This document shows positions 17,974 to 26,157 of a stretch of DNA of 64,000 nt, piece after piece. The notes beneath the pieces were generated by a model. The model ran no database searches, had not been told where the DNA came from, and was given only the letters and a program-made list of their open reading frames with translations. This DNA comes from Leifsonia aquatica H1aii (lineage in GTDB: Bacteria; Actinomycetota; Actinomycetes; Actinomycetales; Microbacteriaceae), in contig NZ_AYMR01000011.1 in the NCBI RefSeq assembly GCF_000633535.1, positions 186,001 to 250,000 on the forward strand. The letters are read 5' to 3'. Position numbers and translations under genes: made by a program. Positions within the stretch are counted from its first letter, which is position 1; each line of letters starts with the position of its first letter.

Positions 17974-19658
17974 CGGGAGGCTCCTTCCGGGGCCGAGGGG
18001 TCGGGGTGGGCGCCCGCGGATCCGGCAGTCGTCACGGGAAGGGCCGCGACGGCCGTGCGCTCGATGGCGAGGCCGGCACGGTAGCGGTCGAGGAAGACGG
18101 CGAATCCGGCGACGTCGTCCGGGTCCGGAGTCGTCGTCTCGAATGCGAACCCGCCGAAGACGTGCCTGCGGAGGTACTCGTCCAGAGTCGCTCCGCGCTC
18201 CGCTTCCTCCCGGAACGCGGCCAGCACGGCCATGCCCCAGGCGCCGCCCTCCGACGCCGTCTCGGCCACGGAGACGGGAGCGTCGAGAGCGCCGGCGAGG
18301 AACCGCTGCGCGACCCCCGCCGTGCGGAACATGCCGCCGTGGGCGAACATCCGGTCGAGGGCGACGCCCTCATCGCCGAGCACGTGCATCCCGAGCGCCA
18401 GCGTGCCGAAGACGCCGTACAGCTGCGCCCGCATGAAGCTGCCGAGGGTGAAGCGGCTTCCCGGTGTGCGGACCACGAGCGGGCGGCCCTCGTCGAGCCC
18501 GGCGATCGGCTCGCCCGCGAGTTGGTTGTAGGCGAGCACGCCTCCAGCATCGCTGTCGGAGGCGAGGGCCTCCCGGAAGAGGGCGTCGTAGGCGGTGTCG
18601 GTGTCGACCGCCGCGCCGGCGACCTCGGCGAATCTCTCGAACAGACCGACCCAGGCCGCGAGCTCGCTGGCGCCGTTGTTGCAATGCACCATCGCGACCG
18701 GATCGCCGGATGGGGTGGTGACGACGTCGAGCTCGTCGTGCACCCGCGCGAGCGGACGATCGAGCACCACCATCGCGAAGATGCTGGTGCCGGCGCTGAC
18801 GTTGCCGGTGCGGGGCGCGACCGCGCTGGTGGCGACCATCCCCGTGCCGGCGTCGCCCTCCGGCGGGCAGAGCGGGATGCCGGGCTTCAGCTCGCCCGAC
18901 GGGTCGAGCAGGGCGGCGCCCTCCGCGGTGAGGTCGCCCGCCGGTCGGCCGGCGACGAGCACGTCGGGCAGGAGAGCGGTGAGCCCCAGGCGCGGGGCGA
19001 GCACGGGCGCCGTCCGCTCCAGCAGACCGCCGTAGCGCGCGACGAGCTCCGCGTCGTAGTCGCGCGTGGCGGGGTCGATCGGGAACATGCCGGAGGCGTC
19101 GCCCACCCCGAGCACGCGCCTCCCGGTGAGGCGCTCGTGCACGTAGCCCGCGAGGGTCGTCAGGTGGTCGAGGTGCGCCACGTGCGGTTCCGCGTCGAGC
19201 ACCGCTTGGTGGAGGTGCGCGATGGACCAGCGCAGCGGGATGTTCACGCCCAGCAGAGCGGAGAGCTCGGCCGCCGCCGGACCGGTGCTCGTGTTGCGCC
19301 AGGTGCGGAACGGGACGAGCAGCTCCCCCGTGGCGTCGAACGCCAGGTAGCCGTGCATCATCGCCGAGACGCCGATGGCGCCGTAGGTCGTGGGCCGCAC
19401 CCCGTGGGTGCGCTCCGCATCGGCGATCAGCTCGGCGTACGCGGCCCGGACGCCGGACCAGATCGCGTCGAGGGAGTACGTCCACACTCCGTCGACGAGC
19501 GCGTTCTCCCACTCGTGCGCGCCGACCGCGAGCACCGCCGTCGGATCGTCCGCGTCGATCAGGCAGGCCTTGATGCGCGTCGAGCCGAACTCGATGCCGA
19601 GGGCGGTGCGCCCATCGCGGATGGCGTCGCGCCCGTTCGCGCGCTCGGATGCCGTCAT
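17970..19658 (-). CDS. araB: FGGY-family sugar kinase, probably L-ribulokinase
   Basis: By position it phosphorylates L-ribulose to L-ribulose-5-phosphate. The 562 residues have the FGGY fold: nucleotide-binding start [40 protein letters not shown], and the C-terminal [16 protein letters not shown]. The sequence is of the type often labelled xylulokinase-like in actinobacteria; the araDA context decides for ribulokinase. I chose the ATG giving MTASERANG because GAGGAA precedes it and the operator and promoter lie just upstream; earlier in-frame codons are Arg-rich shadow. Confidence 0.88.
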   Translation of the reverse strand: MTASERANGRDAIRDGRTALGIEFGSTRIKACLIDADDPTAVLAVGAHEWENALVDGVWTYSLDAIWSGVRAAYAELIADAERTHGVRPTTYGAIGVSAMMHGYLAFDATGELLVPFRTWRNTSTGPAAAELSALLGVNIPLRWSIAHLHQAVLDAEPHVAHLDHLTTLAGYVHERLTGRRVLGVGDASGMFPIDPATRDYDAELVARYGGLLERTAPVLAPRLGLTALLPDVLVAGRPAGDLTAEGAALLDPSGELKPGIPLCPPEGDAGTGMVATSAVAPRTGNVSAGTSIFAMVVLDRPLARVHDELDVVTTPSGDPVAMVHCNNGASELAAWVGLFERFAEVAGAAVDTDTAYDALFREALASDSDAGGVLAYNQLAGEPIAGLDEGRPLVVRTPGSRFTLGSFMRAQLYGVFGTLALGMHVLGDEGVALDRMFAHGGMFRTAGVAQRFLAGALDAPVSVAETASEGGAWGMAVLAAFREEAERGATLDEYLRRHVFGGFAFETTTPDPDDVAGFAVFLDRYRAGLAIERTAVAALPVTTAGSAGAHPDPSAPEGASR

Positions 19659-19673
19659 CTGTTCCTCACCCCG

Positions 19674-19689
19674 TTGTGACCGGTCACAA
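19674..19689. promoter_or_regulatory. araBDA operator (16-bp perfect palindrome)
   Basis: TTGTGACCGGTCACAA is perfectly symmetric with a central CG-containing core, as expected for a LacI-family regulator. It lies 15 nt before the araB ATG and just downstream of the predicted transcription start, so bound protein would block elongation. The likely ligand-binding regulator is the LacI gene next door. Confidence 0.75.
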
Positions 19690-19699
19690 TTGCGTCTCC

Positions 19700-19729
19700 A
19701 GTATGCGCCGCAGGCCGGACTCCCGTCAA
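19700..19729 (-). promoter_or_regulatory. araBDA promoter
   Basis: On the minus strand TTGACG and CATACT are separated by 18 nt. The predicted start of transcription falls a few bases before the operator palindrome. The same TTGACG-N18 layout is seen at the rbs promoter. Confidence 0.6.
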
Positions 19730-19774
19730 CCCGCCCGCCCGGCCATCTGCCCGCCCGGCCAGCTACCTGACGCA

Positions 19775-19808
19775 ACACGCCGTCGGCGCCCCCTCCCCGA
19801 CGGCGTGT
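19775..19808 (-). terminator. Hairpin between the LacI gene and araB
   Basis: A perfect 12-bp stem (ACACGCCGTCGG / CCGACGGCGTGT) with a 10-nt loop, no T-run. It lies downstream of the LacI-type regulator and would insulate araBDA from it. Confidence 0.65.
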
Positions 19809-19880
19809 CTCGCCACCTGGATCGAGCGGACCTCCCGGGACGCGAAACGTCGCTCCGAGGTCGCCGAAGCGACGGAGTGC

Positions 19881-19940
19881 GACCCCGCACGACCCCGCAC
19901 GACCGCGCACCGCCCCGCACGACCGCGCACCGCGCGCAAC
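19881..19940. repeat. Six 10-bp tandem units
   Basis: Consecutive decamers are GACCCCGCAC (twice), GACCGCGCAC, CGCCCCGCAC, GACCGCGCAC and CGCGCGCAAC. The period equals about one helical turn. The array sits between the LacI gene stop and the hairpin. Confidence 0.8.
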
Positions 19941-19962
19941 GCGCCGCCCGCGGCAGCGACGG

Positions 19963-20976
19963 CTACGCCGAGGCGCGCTCCACCAGCACGGGAGCGACGG
20001 GGGCGCCGAACCCGACGGCCCCGGTCTCCACACCGCCACCCTCGATGAGCGACACCAGGCGGGCGACGCAGCGACGACCCAGCTCGGAGAAGTCCTGCCG
20101 GACCGTGGTGAGCGGCGGCGCGAAGAAGGCCGCCTCCGGGATGTCGTCGAAGCCGACCACGGCGAGCTCCTCCGGAACGCGGCGCCCGGCGAGGCGAGCG
20201 GCGTGGAGCACCCCGAGCGCCATCTGGTCGTTGGACGAGAAGACGGCGGTCACGCTCTCATCGGCCAGCACCTCCGCGGCGATGTCGGCGCCGGAGGCCG
20301 CGGTCCAGTCGCCCTCTCGGGTGACGACGCCCTCGGCTCCCCGATCGGCGATCTCGGCGAGGAAGCCGTCGCGTCTCGCCAGCGCCTCCGCCCAGCCTCC
20401 CGGTCCGCACAGGTGCGCGATGCGGCGGTGACCGCGGTCGATCAGGTGGCGGGTCGCGAGCCGCGCCCCCTCGAACTGGTCGACGAACACCCCGTCGTCC
20501 CCGGCGGCGCCGGCCCCGTGCAGCGTGACCGACGGGACGGCGAGGGAGACAGCGGCCATCGCGTCCTGCACCCGCTGCTGCGGGGCGATGATGACGATGC
20601 CCTCCACCGCTTGCGCGAGCAGGTGGTCGAGTGCGGCGACGACCGCGTCGCCGTCGGTGGTGGACGTGTGGGCGACCGTGACGAAGTAGCCCGCGTCGCG
20701 CGCGGCGTTCTCCACGGCGTCGATGCTGGACGCCGGGCCGAAGAGCGACGACGTGGACGCCGCGAGCACCCCGATGGTCCTCGACCGCGCGGTCGTCAGC
20801 ATCCGCGCGGCGCGATTGGGCCGGAAGTGGAGGTCGGCCATGGCGGCCAGCACGCGTTCGCGCGTCTCCGGCCGGATGCTGGGGTGGTCGTTGAGCACGC
20901 GCGACACGGTCTGCCGTGAGACGCCTGCCGCCGCAGCGACCTCGCGCACCCCCGGGGCGCGTCCGCTCTCGATCAT
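19963..20976 (-). CDS. LacI-family transcriptional regulator, probable arabinose repressor
   Basis: The 337 residues have an N-terminal LacI helix-turn-helix (REVAAAAGVSRQTVSRVLND at about 11-30, hinge near 50-60) and a sugar-binding periplasmic-protein-like domain (TIGVLAASTSSLFGP, AVFSSNDQMALGVLHAARL, VVGFDDIPEAAFFAPPLTTV). It precedes araBDA on the same strand, and a perfect palindrome lies at the araB promoter, so it is probably the AraR-type regulator. The ATG follows the hexamer TAGGGT by exactly 6 nt, indicating a leaderless message. Confidence 0.88.
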   Translation of the reverse strand: MIESGRAPGVREVAAAAGVSRQTVSRVLNDHPSIRPETRERVLAAMADLHFRPNRAARMLTTARSRTIGVLAASTSSLFGPASSIDAVENAARDAGYFVTVAHTSTTDGDAVVAALDHLLAQAVEGIVIIAPQQRVQDAMAAVSLAVPSVTLHGAGAAGDDGVFVDQFEGARLATRHLIDRGHRRIAHLCGPGGWAEALARRDGFLAEIADRGAEGVVTREGDWTAASGADIAAEVLADESVTAVFSSNDQMALGVLHAARLAGRRVPEELAVVGFDDIPEAAFFAPPLTTVRQDFSELGRRCVARLVSLIEGGGVETGAVGFGAPVAPVLVERASA

Positions 20977-21018
20977 CCCCTCACCCTAGCGGCGAGCGCG
21001 GCGCGTTGCCGGAGACGG

Positions 21019-21849
21019 TCACACGGCCGGCGGCGAGGTGAGCGGCGGTCCTGCGGGGTCCGCGGTGACGGTCGCCTCCCGGTCGCCCAGCGCTGCCCAG
21101 ACCGCATCGACGACACGCGCGGACACCGCAGCACCCTCACCCGCGCGGTGCCAGAACTGCGCGCGCACCGTGTAGCGGTGCGGTTCATGGGAGACGCTGA
21201 GCACGTGGACCGGCTCCCGCCGGTGCACACCCTCGACGCTCGCGCAGGCCGCGGCGATCCGGGCGCGCACCTCCTCCCGGTCGGCCCGCTCGGCCGCGAC
21301 CCGCACCTCCACCTCGGAGCGCCGCCCGCCGGCCTCGGACTCGTTCACGAAGGGGTTGCCGATCACGTCGGCGTTCGGAATGTGGACGATGCGCCCGTCG
21401 GCGGTCCGCACCACCACGGTCCGGCTGGTGATCTCGCGCACCACTCCGTGGAATCCCGCCACATCCACGACGTCCCCCGCCGTGAACGGGCGCCGCGTCT
21501 GCAGCACCAGCCCGGCGGCGAAGTTCTCACTGATGCCGCGGAGGGCCAGGCCCGCGACCACGGCGACGATGACGGCCAGAGCGAGGACGGGCTGGATGGG
21601 GGCGCCGAGAAAGGCGATCGCGATGCCGACCCCGAGCAGGATGACCGTCAGCCGCACGCCGCGGGCGATCCGTCTGCCCGTGTCGGAAGCGACGCCCGGG
21701 ATCCGGGCGCAGAGGCGCAGTGTCGCCCGATGCGCCAGCACGCCGAGGAGGATCCCCGCCGCGGCGGAGAGCAGTGCGAACAGCACGGACCACTGGTCCA
21801 GCCCCGCGAAGAAGCCCGCCGCGTCGCCGGCGGTCGCCGTCCGCACCAT
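21019..21849 (-). CDS. MscS-type mechanosensitive channel
   Basis: Small-conductance mechanosensitive channels release solutes on osmotic downshock. The 276 residues have three membrane helices (about 18-40, 65-85 and 88-105). The pore helix and beta domain show the family pattern: GLALRGISENFAAGLVLQTRRPFTAGDVV, IPNADVIGNPFVNES. The length is near that of E. coli MscS (286). It stands alone between two unrelated genes. Confidence 0.88.
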   Translation of the reverse strand: MVRTATAGDAAGFFAGLDQWSVLFALLSAAAGILLGVLAHRATLRLCARIPGVASDTGRRIARGVRLTVILLGVGIAIAFLGAPIQPVLALAVIVAVVAGLALRGISENFAAGLVLQTRRPFTAGDVVDVAGFHGVVREITSRTVVVRTADGRIVHIPNADVIGNPFVNESEAGGRRSEVEVRVAAERADREEVRARIAAACASVEGVHRREPVHVLSVSHEPHRYTVRAQFWHRAGEGAAVSARVVDAVWAALGDREATVTADPAGPPLTSPPAV

Positions 21850-21909
21850 GCCGTCCCCTCACCTCGTGCGGCACAGTAGCGGTCGGGCACGACGGCCGTC
21901 TAGAGGCGG

Positions 21910-21935
21910 GCGGGCGGAGGTCGGCCTCCGCCCGC
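21910..21935 (-). terminator. Hairpin after the F420-reductase-like gene
   Basis: A perfect 11-bp stem (GCGGGCGGAGG / CCTCCGCCCGC) with loop TCGG, 18 nt beyond the stop of the reductase. No T-run. Confidence 0.7.
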
Positions 21936-21953
21936 GGGTCACTCCGGGCCCGA

Positions 21954-22523
21954 TCAGGCGACGAGCGAGAAGCCCGCCGTCCAGGAGACCCGCTCGCCCG
22001 CGGCGAGGGTGATCTGCAGGAAGCCGAGCGCCTCGAGCTCACGGGCGCGCTTGAGCGAGCCGGCGTCGACGGCATTCAGGCCGCCCGCGGTGACGATGCC
22101 GGCGAGCGTCGCCTTCGCCGCGTCGTCGTCGCCGGCGATGAGCACGGTGGTCGTCTCGGCACCGACCTTCCCGGACGCGAGGGTCGCCCCGAAGTTGGTG
22201 TTGAAGGCCTTGAGGACGGTGGCCTGCGGCAGGGCCGCGGCGATCACGGCGGCGGCCGAGCTGTCGGCGGGGACGGCCAGCCCGTCGAAGGTGGCGAAGT
22301 CGACGGGGTTGGTGATGTCGACGACGATTTTGCCGGCGAGGGCGGCGCCGTACGTCGCGATGACCGCCTCCACCTCGGGATACGGGACGGCGAAGACCAC
22401 CACGTCGCCGTCCACGGCGCCGCCGTCACGGCCGAGGTACTGGACCGTGCTGCCGCCGGCCGCCGCGAGGCCGCCGATCGCCTTCGCCATGTTTCCGTTG
22501 CCGATGATGCTGACCGAGCTCAT
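21954..22523 (-). CDS. NAD(P)-binding reductase, NADPH:F420-reductase-like fold
   Basis: The 189 residues open with a Rossmann motif, SVSIIGNGNMAKAIGGLAAAGG, and continue with VVFAVPYPEVEAV and VDITNPVDFATFD, typical of the NADPH-dependent F420 reductase / ProC-like family. Length is normal for that family. The ATG has GGAAAGGA 6 nt upstream. The gene faces a MarR regulator across a short region with two palindromic operators, so it is probably the repressed target. The natural substrate is unknown. Confidence 0.83.
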   Translation of the reverse strand: MSSVSIIGNGNMAKAIGGLAAAGGSTVQYLGRDGGAVDGDVVVFAVPYPEVEAVIATYGAALAGKIVVDITNPVDFATFDGLAVPADSSAAAVIAAALPQATVLKAFNTNFGATLASGKVGAETTTVLIAGDDDAAKATLAGIVTAGGLNAVDAGSLKRARELEALGFLQITLAAGERVSWTAGFSLVA

Positions 22524-22551
22524 GAGATGTCCTTTCCGGCTGACGCCGCGT

Positions 22552-22613
22552 TTAGTTGATGCTTCAACTAACGTACGGCTCCATAGTTGAAGCGTCAAGT
22601 TATTTGCTAGAAT
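22552..22613. promoter_or_regulatory. Overlapping divergent promoters with two MarR operators
   Basis: Palindrome 1 is TTAGTTGATGCTTCAACTAA (22552-22571). Palindrome 2 is TAGTTGAAGCGTCAAGTTA (22584-22602), less perfect. Leftward promoter for the reductase: TTGACG (22598-22593), 17 nt, TACGTT (22575-22570). Rightward promoter for marR: TAGAAT at 22608-22613, ending 7 nt before its ATG. Each operator covers an essential element of the reductase promoter, so MarR binding should repress it and probably itself. Confidence 0.75.
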
Positions 22614-22620
22614 CGGTCGC

Positions 22621-23130
22621 ATGACGACGAGCGACGACCTCGCCGGGCGCGAACGCGACGCCTGGCTCGGCCTCGTCGCGCTCACGCAGCTGCTTCCCCC
22701 GGTCATCGACGGCCAGCTCTCGCGCGACTCCGCCGCGACCCACTACGAGTTCTTCGTGCTCTCGCGCCTGGCCGAATCGCCGAACCGCCGGCTCCGGCTC
22801 AGCGCGCTCGCCACGGCGACCAACGCGTCGGTCTCCCGGCTCAGCCACGTGATCACCCGGCTGGAGGCCCGCGAGCTGGTGAAGCGCATGCCCTGCGAGG
22901 AGGACGGCCGCGCGACCAACGCGGTACTGACCGACGCGGGGGCGGAGCTCGTCGCGACCGCCGCGCCCGGCCACCTGGACACCGTGCGCTCGCGCGTGCT
23001 CGGCGCGCTCACACCGGAGCAGATCGAGCAGCTCGCGGCGATCTCGGAGTCGATCGTCGGCGCCATCGACCCGTCCCGGCGCCCGAGCGACGCCTGCGAA
23101 TCGATCGTCGCCGCCACCCGCCCCGCCTGA
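22621..23130 (+). CDS. MarR-family transcriptional regulator
   Basis: A 169-residue winged-helix regulator. The recognition helix region is RLSALATATNASVSRLSHVITRLEARELV at about 60-88, with the wing in RMPCEEDGRATNAVLTDAG. The cysteine in the wing and one at the C-terminus could in principle sense oxidants, but that is speculation. It is divergent from the F420-reductase-like gene and shares its operators. There is no Shine-Dalgarno sequence; the -10 TAGAAT ends 7 nt before ATG, so the message is probably leaderless. Confidence 0.9.
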   Translation: MTTSDDLAGRERDAWLGLVALTQLLPPVIDGQLSRDSAATHYEFFVLSRLAESPNRRLRLSALATATNASVSRLSHVITRLEARELVKRMPCEEDGRATNAVLTDAGAELVATAAPGHLDTVRSRVLGALTPEQIEQLAAISESIVGAIDPSRRPSDACESIVAATRPA

Positions 23131-23155
23131 CGCAGCCCGCCCTCGCCCGCGGGCA

Positions 23156-23220
23156 CACCGCCGAGGACACGACAAGTGCGGTCGAAACGGCCGAGTACGC
23201 GGAGAGTGCGCGCACTCGGC
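23156..23220 (-). repeat. 65-bp dispersed intergenic repeat, copy B
   Basis: Inverted relative to the copy near 15.6 kb, ungapped, 50 of 65 positions identical. The conserved core includes CGTACTCGGCCGTTTCGACC on the minus strand. It lies between the convergent marR and NUDIX genes. Confidence 0.7.
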
Positions 23221-23232
23221 AGGCGCCCTCGA

Positions 23233-23637
23233 TCAGTCGATGAGGTCGCGGGCGGCGAGGAGGCGGAGCACCTCCCGGCCCGCGGGCGGGCAGCGGTCCA
23301 CATCGGCGGTGGTGACCCAGTGGAGGGCGCCGACCTCCGCCGAGGGCACGGGCTCGGCGTCCGTGGACGCGCGGAACACCCGCATGTGCACCATCCGCCC
23401 CTCGGCCTGCCCGTGCGCGAGCGTGCGCACCTCGAACAGCTCCTCCAGGGCGGCGGGGTCGAGCGACAGGGCGACCTCCTCGTGCGCCTCGCGCGCGGCC
23501 GCCTCGGCGGCCGTCTCACCGGGGTCGATCTTGCCGCCGGGCATGTAGTGCACCGCGCGACCGCGCGCGGTCACCATGAGCACGGTCCGGTCGCGCACGA
23601 GTGCGATCGCGGCGACCTGGAGCGGAGGGAGCGTCAT
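23233..23637 (-). CDS. NUDIX hydrolase
   Basis: Cleaves nucleoside diphosphates linked to another group X. The 134 residues contain the full Nudix box around residues 34-57: GKIDPGETAAEAAAREAHEE, with the REAHEEV metal-binding core. The substrate cannot be assigned. TAACGT ends 6 nt before the ATG; GGAGG lies between them, so both leaderless and leadered initiation are possible. The gene diverges from the SnoaL-like gene with only 53 bp between their starts. Confidence 0.88.
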   Translation of the reverse strand: MTLPPLQVAAIALVRDRTVLMVTARGRAVHYMPGGKIDPGETAAEAAAREAHEEVALSLDPAALEELFEVRTLAHGQAEGRMVHMRVFRASTDAEPVPSAEVGALHWVTTADVDRCPPAGREVLRLLAARDLID

Positions 23638-23690
23638 GCCTCCACGTTAGGCGACGCCCCGGCCCGGCCTCCCGGTGCCATGCTGGACGG

Positions 23691-24062
23691 ATGCTCACCG
23701 ACGACTCCGCCCGCGCGTTCGTCGACCAGTGGCTGGCCGACTGGAACGCTCACGATCTCGACGCCCTGCTCGCCCACTACGCGGAGGACGTGGTCTTCAC
23801 CTCTCCGCTGGCCGCCCGGCTCCTTCCGGGCAGCGGCGGGATCGCCCGGGGCCGGTCCGCGCTGCGCGCCTACTGGACGGCCGGGCTGGCCGCGCTCCCC
23901 GACCTGCGATTCGAGGTCCTGGAGCACTACGTCGGGGTCGACACGCTGGTCATCCGCTACCGCAACCAGGCGGGCGGGGTGGTGTGCGAGGTGCTCGTGT
24001 TCCAGGACGGCTCCATCGTCCGGGGGCACGGGACGTACCAGCCGGCACGCCCGGGGGCGTAG
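23691..24062 (+). CDS. SnoaL-like (NTF2-fold) protein
   Basis: The 123 residues match the small polyketide-cyclase-like NTF2 fold: FVDQWLADWNAHDLDALLAHYAEDVVF near the start, then GRSALRAYWTAGLAALPDLRFEV and YRNQAGGVVCEVLVF. Such proteins bind small hydrophobic molecules and some are isomerases or cyclases; the role here is unknown. I chose the ATG giving MLTDDSARAF because CATGCT, a plausible -10, ends 6 nt before it and an earlier in-frame start adds shadow sequence. Confidence 0.8.
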   Translation: MLTDDSARAFVDQWLADWNAHDLDALLAHYAEDVVFTSPLAARLLPGSGGIARGRSALRAYWTAGLAALPDLRFEVLEHYVGVDTLVIRYRNQAGGVVCEVLVFQDGSIVRGHGTYQPARPGA

Positions 24063-24088
24063 AGCGCACGGTAGGGCCGCCGGCCCGA

Positions 24089-24853
24089 TCAGCGCCGCGA
24101 CAGCAGGGAGGTCACCCGCAGACGACCGGAGTGGATCCACACGTCCGAGTACTCGATCGGTCGACCGTCCGCGAGATAGGTCACCTGCTGGAGGTACTGG
24201 ACGGGCGCCCCGGCCTCCAACTGCAGCGACGCGGCTGTCTCGGGGTCGGCGGCCTCGGCCGAGAACGTCCGGCGAGCGCTGCCGATCTTGAGCTGGAAGT
24301 GGCCTTCGAGCGTGCCGAACAGGCTCGCGGTGGTGAAATCGGTGTCCTCGAGGCCCGGCGCGAGGTCGGTGCGGACATAGTTCACCAGCAGCGCCACGGG
24401 TCCGTCCGCGGTGCGGCGGAGCCGGCGGAGCGTGAGCACCTTCGCGCCTGAGGGCATGTCGAGCAGGGCGGCGACCGGGCGCGGTGGTTCGAGGAGCACG
24501 CACTCCAGGACGTCGGTCTGGGTGACCACCCCCTGGTTCGCGAAGTCCTCCGACAGGGTGCTGAGCTTCTGCGCGATCGACGGCTCGATGGTGGTGGAGG
24601 TGACGAAGGTCCCCTTGCCGCGGATCTGCCGCAGCAGGCCCTCCTCGATCAGGGTCGTGAGGGCGCGGCGCAGGGTGCCGCGACTCACGCCGAGATCGTG
24701 AGCGAGCTCTGGCTCGCTCTTCAGCCGGTAGTGCGCCGGCCACTCCCCCGTCGCGATCCTGCCCCGGATGCGCTCCGAGATCTGAGAATGGAGCGCGATC
24801 GGCGCTTCACGGTCGACGTCCCCTTCGTCGAACAGCTCCTCGTTCACGGTCAC
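24089..24853 (-). CDS. GntR/HutC-family transcriptional regulator with UTRA domain
   Basis: The 254 residues have a GntR winged helix (LKSEPELAHDLGVSRGTLRRALTTLIEEGLLR, about 43-75) and a C-terminal UTRA ligand-binding domain (LRRLRRTADGPVALLVNYV, PVQYLQQVTYLADGRPIEYSDVW). It is the last gene of the rbs operon, 67 nt after deoC, and is the best candidate for the protein that binds the four-half-site operator at the rbsK promoter. The ligand is presumably ribose, a ribose phosphate or a deoxy analogue. GTG start; a second GTG lies two codons on. Confidence 0.88.
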   Translation of the reverse strand: MTVNEELFDEGDVDREAPIALHSQISERIRGRIATGEWPAHYRLKSEPELAHDLGVSRGTLRRALTTLIEEGLLRQIRGKGTFVTSTTIEPSIAQKLSTLSEDFANQGVVTQTDVLECVLLEPPRPVAALLDMPSGAKVLTLRRLRRTADGPVALLVNYVRTDLAPGLEDTDFTTASLFGTLEGHFQLKIGSARRTFSAEAADPETAASLQLEAGAPVQYLQQVTYLADGRPIEYSDVWIHSGRLRVTSLLSRR

Positions 24854-24920
24854 CGTCGTGTGTCCTCCCCTGGTGTGCGCCGCCGTCCCGACCTTAGTTC
24901 ACCCGGGACGGCGGCGGCGG

Positions 24921-25625
24921 TCAGTAGCTGGTCGTGCTCTCGTCGCCCGAGTCGGTGATGATCTCGAGGCCCGCGCTGGTGCCCAGCAGGCTCGCCCCCG
25001 CCTCCAGCAGCGACAACGCCTGCGGGTAGCTCTTGATCGAGCCAGACGCTTTCACGAGCACGCCGTCGCGGGCCAGGCCCACCAGGTATCGGACGCTCTC
25101 GGGGTTCGCGGTCTCGATCTGCCCGCTTGACGCGTTCTTCAGGTAGGCGACGCCCGCCTCCATCGAGAGCTCGACCGCGGCGCGGCGCTCGTCGGGCGTG
25201 AGCAACGGCAGTTCCAGCATCACCTTGACCGGGATGCCCGACGCACGCACGACGCCGGCGATGTCATCGCGGAAGGCGTCGTACATGCCCGACTTCAGCC
25301 AGCCGATCTGGACGCCGATGTCGAGCTGGGTGGCGCCCAGGCGCGCGATCGACTCCGCCTCGGCCGCCTTGCCCGCACTCGTCGTGACGCCCACGGTCGG
25401 GAAGTCGAGTGCGGTGGCGATGCCGACCCCGGTGCCGCTCAGCTCGGTGGCGACGACATCGACCCAGGAGGCCGGGATCATCGCGGCGTTGAAGCCGTGC
25501 TCGACCGTCTCACGAGCGTGGGCGACGATCTCGTCACGGGTGAGGCCGGCCTCGATCTTGGTGTGCTGGATGTACGGGGCCAGCTCGGCGGGGGCGAGTG
25601 TCTTCTCGCCGGTGGTGGTGGTCAC
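24921..25625 (-). CDS. deoC: Deoxyribose-phosphate aldolase (DeoC family)
   Basis: DERA splits 2-deoxyribose-5-phosphate to glyceraldehyde-3-phosphate and acetaldehyde. The 234 residues keep the Schiff-base lysine region AYLKNASSGQ and the second lysine in VLVKASGSIKS, with an aspartate in QLDIGVQIGWL where the classical enzyme has VDMV. The family fit is good but divergent. It lies inside the ribose operon between rbsD and gntR, 51 nt from rbsD, which suggests the operon also handles deoxyribose or a related sugar phosphate. Confidence 0.83.
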   Translation of the reverse strand: MTTTTGEKTLAPAELAPYIQHTKIEAGLTRDEIVAHARETVEHGFNAAMIPASWVDVVATELSGTGVGIATALDFPTVGVTTSAGKAAEAESIARLGATQLDIGVQIGWLKSGMYDAFRDDIAGVVRASGIPVKVMLELPLLTPDERRAAVELSMEAGVAYLKNASSGQIETANPESVRYLVGLARDGVLVKASGSIKSYPQALSLLEAGASLLGTSAGLEIITDSGDESTTSY

Positions 25626-25676
25626 GGTGGTGTTCCTTTCGCGTGGACCGCGGGTGCGGGGTGGGATTCCCGGCCG

Positions 25677-26132
25677 TCAGAGACGGTCGGCGTAGTAGTC
25701 GGGGGCGACGACGCCGTCCCCGCCGAACCAGTGCGGCACGTCGACGCCGCAGACGAGGCCGATGTTGCCCCAGGGCTCGAACGCCCCGGTGCGGACGATG
25801 ACCTTCGCCTGGGCGGCGACGGACCCGAGCATGTCGGCGTGGGTGCGCGTGGTGAACTCGGCGCCGGCGAAGCGCTCGGCGAGCCAGTCGTCGAGACGGG
25901 GATTGTTGCTGACGACGTCGTCGGCGCGCACGACTCCCTCCACCACGAGCTCGTCGGCGATGAGGCCGAGCACGGTGCGCAGATCGGGCAGGTTCGCGGC
26001 GATCGCGAGGTCGATGCGGTGCGCGTCGCGGGGGATGGGGAATCCGGCGTCGACGACCAGCAGCAGATCGGTGTGCCCGAGGGTGGCGAGGGCGCCGCTC
26101 AGCTCGGCGTTGAGGATGCCGTTCTTCTTCAT
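25677..26132 (-). CDS. rbsD: D-ribose pyranase
   Basis: RbsD speeds interconversion of ribose pyranose and furanose forms so that ribokinase can use the imported sugar. The 151 residues begin MKKNGILNAELSGALATLGHTD, which is diagnostic, followed by DAGFPIP and a late VVRTGAFEPWGNIGLVCGV. The histidine in LGHTD is the expected catalytic residue. It follows rbsA by 25 nt. Its presence argues that the transported sugar is ribose or something very close. Confidence 0.95.
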   Translation of the reverse strand: MKKNGILNAELSGALATLGHTDLLLVVDAGFPIPRDAHRIDLAIAANLPDLRTVLGLIADELVVEGVVRADDVVSNNPRLDDWLAERFAGAEFTTRTHADMLGSVAAQAKVIVRTGAFEPWGNIGLVCGVDVPHWFGGDGVVAPDYYADRL

Positions 26133-26157
26133 GTGTCTCCTTCTGTTCGATCGCGTG

